Assembly: GCA_900322105.1 (NCBI GenBank) | Contig: ONYV01000024.1 | Span: 1-10,692, forward strand | From: an uncultured Eubacteriales bacterium | GTDB taxonomy: Bacteria > Bacillota > Clostridia > Oscillospirales > Acutalibacteraceae | Reading direction: 5' to 3' | Length of the DNA stretch: 10,692 nt | Shown: piece by piece, positions 7,508-10,692 of the stretch | Numbering within the stretch: position 1 is the first letter of the stretch | How the letters are laid out: every line of letters starts with the position of its first letter | The notes under the pieces: generated by a model | Told to the model about the DNA's origin: nothing | Seen by the model: the letters and a program-made list of their open reading frames with translations, nothing else | The model's database searches: none | Position numbers and translations under genes: made by a program

Positions 7508-7978
7508 TCAGCTGTCTGTAACGCAAAGAGTCACAAACAGCAGACAAACGATCAGATACGCAAAGAAAAACGCCGTCAGTCCCAGCAGCACCGCTGCGAT
7601 CACAGAACCGACTGCTAAGTCTGTTGCGATCGCCAGCAGTGACGCAACGACCGTTCCGATAATGCCAAAATACAGACCGCCGAAATGACATCTCAGGCAC
7701 TGCTTTTTCGCAGAATCCTCAGGCAGCGCCAAGGCTGCCGCAGAAGTGCCGAGCAGCACGGCAAGAGAAGTCACCAGCACCGCTAAGACAAGCGGAAAGA
7801 CCGATACGAGCAGAGAATTGATAAACAGCAGCACAACAGCCGCCGCCAGTACCAGCCCCGCAATAATGCCTACCAAGATCATCAGACCGTTCATGCATCT
7901 TGCCAGACCGCCTCTGCATCTTCTTTTGCAGTCCCTTTCAACCTCCTGCATACATCCGTTTTCATAGCCGCAGATCAT
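7508..7978 (-). CDS. Cys-rich four-helix membrane protein, function unknown
   Basis: I do not recognise this 156-residue protein. It is strongly hydrophobic, with probable membrane segments at about 32-54, 57-83, 101-122 and 124-150. The N-terminal ~30 residues are polar and cysteine-rich (C3, C9, C17, C21, C28), with basic CKRRCRGG. Between helices 2 and 3 sits CLRCH (94-98), a CxxC pair. Such cysteines could bind metal or form disulfides, but no known motif fits. The ATG at 7978 is supported by GAGGG with 6-nt spacing. A weaker upstream frame (7975-8178) ends in the same ATGA. A hairpin terminator follows at 7411-7460. It is divergent from map and separated from it by about 350 bp. Hydrophobicity, the ribosome site and the terminator make it a real gene; its role is open. 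Confidence 0.7.
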   Translation of the reverse strand: MICGYENGCMQEVERDCKRRCRGGLARCMNGLMILVGIIAGLVLAAAVVLLFINSLLVSVFPLVLAVLVTSLAVLLGTSAAALALPEDSAKKQCLRCHFGGLYFGIIGTVVASLLAIATDLAVGSVIAAVLLGLTAFFFAYLIVCLLFVTLCVTDS

Positions 7979-8178
7979 TCTTTTCCCTCTTTTCCTCTTT
8001 TTTGGCTCTTGCTTACCCCTACAGAAAACATCCCGCCCCGGTCACGGAGCATTGTCCCGACCTCTGCGCAAAAGCCTTTACATTTTACGCCCGCCGCAAG
8101 AGCCTCTCTGTTTGCTGTCCTGCTGTCTTTATGTCTTGCATTCACGCTGTACTTTTTTGAAACTGTCGTCACAATCAT
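7975..8178 (-). CDS. Possible small basic protein upstream of the membrane protein gene (uncertain)
   Basis: A 67-codon minus-strand frame ends in TGA overlapping the ATG of the membrane protein gene (ATGA at 7978-7975), the arrangement expected of coupled genes. By eye, purines are enriched at first codon positions relative to second and third. The product is basic and ends in SKSQKRGKEGKE. Against it, no ribosome site precedes the ATG at 8178 and I recognise no family. The opposite strand (8009-8194) can also encode a hydrophobic peptide but lacks a ribosome site too. The segment may simply be the membrane protein's leader. Treat as tentative. Confidence 0.25.
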   Translation of the reverse strand: MIVTTVSKKYSVNARHKDSRTANREALAAGVKCKGFCAEVGTMLRDRGGMFSVGVSKSQKRGKEGKE

Positions 8179-8240
8179 ACTGTTTTTGTCTTAGACCCAT
8201 GCCTTTTTATTCTATCATATGAAAAACAGAGAAAATGGTG

Positions 8241-8269
8241 TTTACTTTTCTGCGAAAGATGTGTATAAT
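8241..8269 (+). promoter_or_regulatory. Predicted sigma-A promoter of map
   Basis: TTTACT (8241-8246) and a perfect TATAAT (8264-8269) are 17 bp apart. The start of transcription would be near 8276, giving a leader of about 50 nt before the map ATG at 8325. It lies inside the 5' extension of the open frame, which confirms that the long frame start at 8235 is not the protein start. Confidence 0.75.
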
Positions 8270-8324
8270 AGGGGTGTCCGTTTATGATTTAATTTATTTA
8301 ACAGAAAGAACAGGGATCAGAACT

Positions 8325-9200
8325 ATGTCTACAAAAATCGGAAGAAACGACCCTTGCTGGTGCGGCAGCGGTAAAAAGTATAAAAAGTGTCATGAAGAGT
8401 TTGACGCAAAAATCTCTTATTTCAAAAGTCTGGGACACATCGTCCCCGACCACAGCATCATCAAAACGCCCGAACAGATCGAAAAGATCAAAGAAAGCTG
8501 CAAGGTCAACATTGCCGTGCTGGACTATGTGGCACAGCATATTCACGCAGGCATGACGACACAGGAGATCGACGATCTTGTTGCAGAAAAAACCGCCGAA
8601 TTTGGTGCGATCCCTGCGCCGCTGAATTATGAGGGCTATCCGAAAAGCGTCTGCACCTCGATCAACGAAGTCGTGTGTCACGGCATACCCTCTGATAAAG
8701 TGATCCTTAAAGACGGCGACATCATCAACGTTGACGCATCTACCATCCTCAACGGATATTTTTCGGATTCCTCCCGTATGTTCTGCATCGGAAACGTCAG
8801 CCCCGAAAACAGAAAGTTAGTCGAAGTCGTCAAGGAATGTGTCGAATTGGGTCTTGAAAAGGTTCAGCCCTGGGGATTCCTCGGCGACATGGGACAAGCC
8901 GTCAACGATCATGCGACAGCAAACGGTTATGAAGTCGTTCGTGAGATCGGCGGTCACGGTGTCGGACTGGAATTTCACGAAGATCCGTGGGTTAGTTATG
9001 TCACAAAAGCAGGAGAAGATATGCTTCTGGTTCCCGGTATGATCTTTACCATCGAACCGATGATCAATATGGGCACGCACCGTGTAGACGTAGACAAAAA
9101 CGACGGCTGGACAGTCACGACCCATGACAAAAAGCCTTCTGCGCAGTGGGAGATCATGGTACTTGTCACCGAAACAGGACATGAAGTGCTTTGCTATTAA
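8325..9200 (+). CDS. map: Type I methionine aminopeptidase with N-terminal SEC-C zinc motif
   Basis: This cytoplasmic metalloenzyme removes the initiator methionine from nascent proteins. The 291-residue protein starts with a SEC-C motif, NDPCWCGSGKKYKKCH (residues 8-23), with zinc ligands C11, C13, C22 and H23; this probably aids ribosome or nascent-chain binding. The catalytic pita-bread domain follows, with H119 in VCHG and metal ligands D137 (NVDAS), D148 (FSDSSR), H211 (GGHGVGLEFHE), E244 (FTIEPM) and E276 (QWEIMVLVTE). All five metal ligands are present, so it should be active. The ATG at 8325 is preferred over in-frame 8235 because the promoter lies between them, AGGG precedes it by 9 nt, and the SEC-C motif starts right after. 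It is monocistronic, ending at a bidirectional terminator shared with the ROK kinase. Confidence 0.96.
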   Translation: MSTKIGRNDPCWCGSGKKYKKCHEEFDAKISYFKSLGHIVPDHSIIKTPEQIEKIKESCKVNIAVLDYVAQHIHAGMTTQEIDDLVAEKTAEFGAIPAPLNYEGYPKSVCTSINEVVCHGIPSDKVILKDGDIINVDASTILNGYFSDSSRMFCIGNVSPENRKLVEVVKECVELGLEKVQPWGFLGDMGQAVNDHATANGYEVVREIGGHGVGLEFHEDPWVSYVTKAGEDMLLVPGMIFTIEPMINMGTHRVDVDKNDGWTVTTHDKKPSAQWEIMVLVTETGHEVLCY

Positions 9201-9253
9201 GCGTAAAGGCATTATACTTTACAGAATAAAACGCCGCCTGCATTGTAATAAAA

Positions 9254-9312
9254 CAGAAAAAAGCTGCTGTACAGTATCTTTTCACGGATGCTGTACAGCA
9301 GCTTTGATTTTT
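9254..9312. terminator. Bidirectional intrinsic terminator between map and the ROK kinase
   Basis: A 15-bp perfect stem pairs 9260-9274 with 9291-9305 (core GCTGCTGTACAG/CTGTACAGCAGC), extended by a G-T pair and ATC/GAT to an 8-nt loop. Rightward it is followed by TTTGATTTTT; leftward the reverse strand gives a TTTTTTCTGTTT tail. It sits between two convergent genes and can terminate both. Confidence 0.9.
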
Positions 9313-9375
9313 GAAAGCCGATGACATATTGGTCTATCAGTTTTAGTAAAGAATCCTTCGCACAAACTCGACGGT

Positions 9376-10356
9376 TCAGGAAAAGGATCTGCTCCGTATC
9401 ACTGCCCCGACAGAATGGATCCGGGCAGTGCAAACAAGATCACTTTCCAAGGAAAGCAGCGCCGATGATGCCTGCGTCATTGCCAAGCTGGCAGAGGCAA
9501 ACCTGCGTCTGCTTGTCGTTATGTTTGGTGTAGCGTTATCGCCCTGATTGCTGACGCCGCCGCCGATGCAGAGGATCTCCGGCTGGAAGATGTTGATGAT
9601 ATTGACCAGACCGCAGCCGAGATAGGAGATATACTCGTCCACGATTGCCTTACCGACCTCACAGCCCTGCAGCATCGCATCAAAAGCCGTCTTGCCGTTG
9701 ATCTTTGAGGTATCGCCGTCAATGAGCTTATAGAGAATCGAATTGTTGTTATAGGGATTGATGATCGCTTCCTTGGCCATGTTGATCAGACCTGTAGCGG
9801 AAGAATATGCTTCCCAGCAGCCCTTTCTGCCGCAGGGACACTGACGGCCGCCGTGATGGATGACCATATGACCCAGCTCTGCGCCTGCATAGTTAGAGCC
9901 GCTGTAGATCTGTCCGTCAATGATGATGCCGCCGCCAACGCCTGTTCCGAGGGTGATGACGATCGCATCATTTGCTTCTCTTGCTGCGCCGACCTGATAT
10001 TCGCCGTAAGCCGCAGCGTTTGCGTCATTCTCCACAAAGACATCCACGCCCAGACGTTCCTTCATCATTTCGCCGATCTTCCAGTTATGAAAATTGAAGT
10101 TGCTGGTAAATTCGATCACGCCTGTAGCGCCGTTGACTGCGCCGGGAGCGCCAATACCGACATAATTGATATCGTTTTTGGTCAGTCCTGCGCTTTCCAG
10201 AGCCTTGAGCGCCACAGCCGCCATATCATCGCAGATTGCTTCCTGCGAACGGGGAATGTTGGTCTTGCAGCTTGCCTTTACGATAATATTGCCTTCTTCA
10301 TCAACAACGCCGGCAACGATGTTTGTGCCGCCGAGGTCAATACCGAGATAATACAT
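9376..10356 (-). CDS. glcK: ROK-family glucokinase with frameshifted C-terminus (likely pseudogene)
   Basis: ROK kinases such as Bacillus GlcK phosphorylate glucose with ATP at the entry to glycolysis. Residues 1-274 are normal: phosphate-binding DLGGTN (7-12), IGAPGAVN (68-75), catalytic D111 in VENDANAAAYGE, ITLGTGVGGG (134-143), ELGHMVIHHGG (160-170) and the zinc motif CPCGRKGCWE (173-182). GGGVSNQGDN (265-274) should then lead into about 43 more residues. Instead the frame runs through 52 unrelated residues to 9376. The expected tail, YTKHNDKQTQ then LGNDAGIIGAAFLGK and a stop, is intact in another frame from about 9532 to 9440. About 13 codons (3n+1 bases) seem deleted near 9533-9535, so the undamaged gene would have ended at 9440. 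The lost region helps close the fold, so activity is doubtful. The start is firm: AGGAGG lies 8 nt before the ATG. glcK rather than another ROK sugar kinase is likely, not proven. Confidence 0.85.
   Translation of the reverse strand: MYYLGIDLGGTNIVAGVVDEEGNIIVKASCKTNIPRSQEAICDDMAAVALKALESAGLTKNDINYVGIGAPGAVNGATGVIEFTSNFNFHNWKIGEMMKERLGVDVFVENDANAAAYGEYQVGAAREANDAIVITLGTGVGGGIIIDGQIYSGSNYAGAELGHMVIHHGGRQCPCGRKGCWEAYSSATGLINMAKEAIINPYNNNSILYKLIDGDTSKINGKTAFDAMLQGCEVGKAIVDEYISYLGCGLVNIINIFQPEILCIGGGVSNQGDNATPNITTSRRRFASASLAMTQASSALLSLESDLVCTARIHSVGAVIRSRSFS
9400..9430. other. 8-bp stem-loop just past the ancestral ROK kinase stop
   Basis: CACTGCCC (9400-9407) pairs with GGGCAGTG (9423-9430) around a 15-nt loop containing GGATCC. 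It begins about 10 nt beyond the ancestral stop at 9440 when read leftward, where a 3'-end structure is expected. No T-run follows on the minus strand, so by itself it is not a standard terminator; the frameshifted reading frame now runs through it. Confidence 0.45.
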
Positions 10357-10391
10357 AGTTTTCTCCTCCTAAAATATATTTCTGCACTTAT

Positions 10392-10420
10392 ATTATATCA
10401 TATTGCACAATTTTTGAAAA
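10392..10420 (-). promoter_or_regulatory. Predicted promoter of the ROK kinase
   Basis: On the minus strand a perfect TATAAT (10397-10392) lies 17 bp from TTTTCA (10420-10415), a 4-of-6 match to TTGACA. Transcription would start near 10385, about 30 nt before the ATG, just ahead of the strong AGGAGG ribosome site. I see no cre-like catabolite operator overlapping it. Confidence 0.6.
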
Positions 10421-10550
10421 GAGGAATTGAAAAAATTAAAAAAATTGTTGTTTTATACAATATATCTATATTTTTCATAGTAATATTGCCATAATACCAT
10501 TCACTTTTCCCTCACAGTATTATATGGATCTATCATAAGACCGTAAGTGC

Positions 10551-10577
10551 AAAAAAGACGGCGTACCCTGCGCCGTC
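10551..10577 (-). terminator. Intrinsic terminator of rlmH
   Basis: Read leftward, GACGGCG (10577-10571) pairs with CGCCGTC (10563-10557) around a 7-nt loop and is followed at once by six T residues (10556-10551). It begins 10 nt after the rlmH stop codon. A classic Rho-independent terminator that separates rlmH from the kinase transcript. Confidence 0.92.
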
Positions 10578-10586
10578 CCTGTGCTG

Positions 10587-10692
10587 CTATTTATGATATT
10601 TACTGCCAAGTCTGATCGAGAACGCACGGTAAAGCTGTTCGCAAAGCATCACCCTTGCAAGCTGATGCGGAAACGTCATGTCTGACATGGAG
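10587..10692 (-). CDS. rlmH: 23S rRNA pseudouridine-1915 N3-methyltransferase RlmH, C-terminal end only
   Basis: Only the last 35 codons and stop of this gene lie in the window; the rest continues beyond the right edge. The translation includes SDMTFPHQLARVMLCEQLYR (residue order as read leftward) and ends in KYHK before TAG at 10589-10587. TFPHQLARV-x-x-x-EQ-x-YRA and the terminal YHK are the diagnostic C-terminus of RlmH (YbeA), the SPOUT-fold enzyme that methylates pseudouridine 1915 in helix 69 of 23S rRNA in assembled 70S ribosomes. The C-terminus contributes to the active-site knot and RNA contacts. The intact stop and the intrinsic terminator 10 nt downstream show a normal gene end. 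Identity is strong despite the short fragment. Confidence 0.93.
   Translation of the reverse strand, partial: SMSDMTFPHQLARVMLCEQLYRAFSIRLGSKYHK

Noticed and set aside
8212..8221. TATCATATGA-like sequences near the recA, map and ROK kinase promoters
   Set aside because: Only the recA copy is a full palindrome; the others are partial and overlap AT-rich promoter sequence, so a common operator is not supported.
8235..8324. 30-codon N-terminal extension of map
   Set aside because: It contains the -10 element and predicted transcription start, and the SEC-C motif begins right after the ATG at 8325.
9212..9433. Leftward 73-codon frame between map and the kinase
   Set aside because: It spans the whole bidirectional terminator and has no convincing ribosome site.
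7453..10575. Shared CCCTGCGCCG in the hairpin near 7460 and the rlmH terminator
   Set aside because: Ten GC-rich bases shared between two hairpin stems are easily coincidental; the flanks do not match, so I do not call a dispersed repeat.
1..10692. Mobile elements, CRISPR arrays, tRNA/rRNA genes, riboswitches
   Set aside because: No transposase, integrase, spaced direct repeats, tRNA-like cloverleaf or recognisable riboswitch consensus was seen on either strand.

Overview
The window looks like a chromosomal housekeeping segment from a low-to-mid GC Clostridia-type Firmicute; a gut Ruminococcus/Oscillospiraceae-like genome is my best guess. The support is strong GGAGG-type ribosome binding sites, TATAAT promoters, a SEC-C-tagged methionine aminopeptidase, a DUF1385 (YqhQ-like) gene overlapping prmC, a ROK glucokinase and a WalK/PhoR-like two-component system. 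I see no insertion sequence, CRISPR array, tRNA, rRNA or phage gene.

Layout. From about 7340 down to 1, everything reads leftward. An extended -10 promoter at 7334-7342 precedes trmB (tRNA m7G46 methyltransferase), which abuts an FG-GAP-like lipoprotein. Then come an OmpR-family response regulator, its histidine kinase (probable TTG start at 4128), a DUF1385 membrane protein, prmC (release factor methyltransferase, 4-bp overlap) and, after a clear promoter of its own, the first 234 codons of recA. To the right, 7508-7978 is a leftward gene for an unrecognised Cys-rich four-helix membrane protein, followed by a hairpin terminator. Divergent from it, map reads rightward from a good promoter at 8241-8269. 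map converges on a leftward ROK-family glucokinase across a long bidirectional terminator at 9254-9312. The right edge holds the last 35 codons of rlmH and its terminator.

How it works together. Most genes serve translation or its quality control (trmB, prmC, map, rlmH), and recA serves DNA repair. The lipoprotein, response regulator and kinase are contiguous and co-oriented, so a cell-envelope signalling module is a reasonable inference. The most striking anomaly is in the glucokinase: the reading frame leaves the family pattern after residue 274. The expected C-terminus is still present in another frame, ending at 9440, after an apparent loss of about 13 codons. The gene is therefore probably damaged. 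Nothing here proves a novel system; the lipoprotein/two-component cluster and the Cys-rich membrane protein are the least explained parts.
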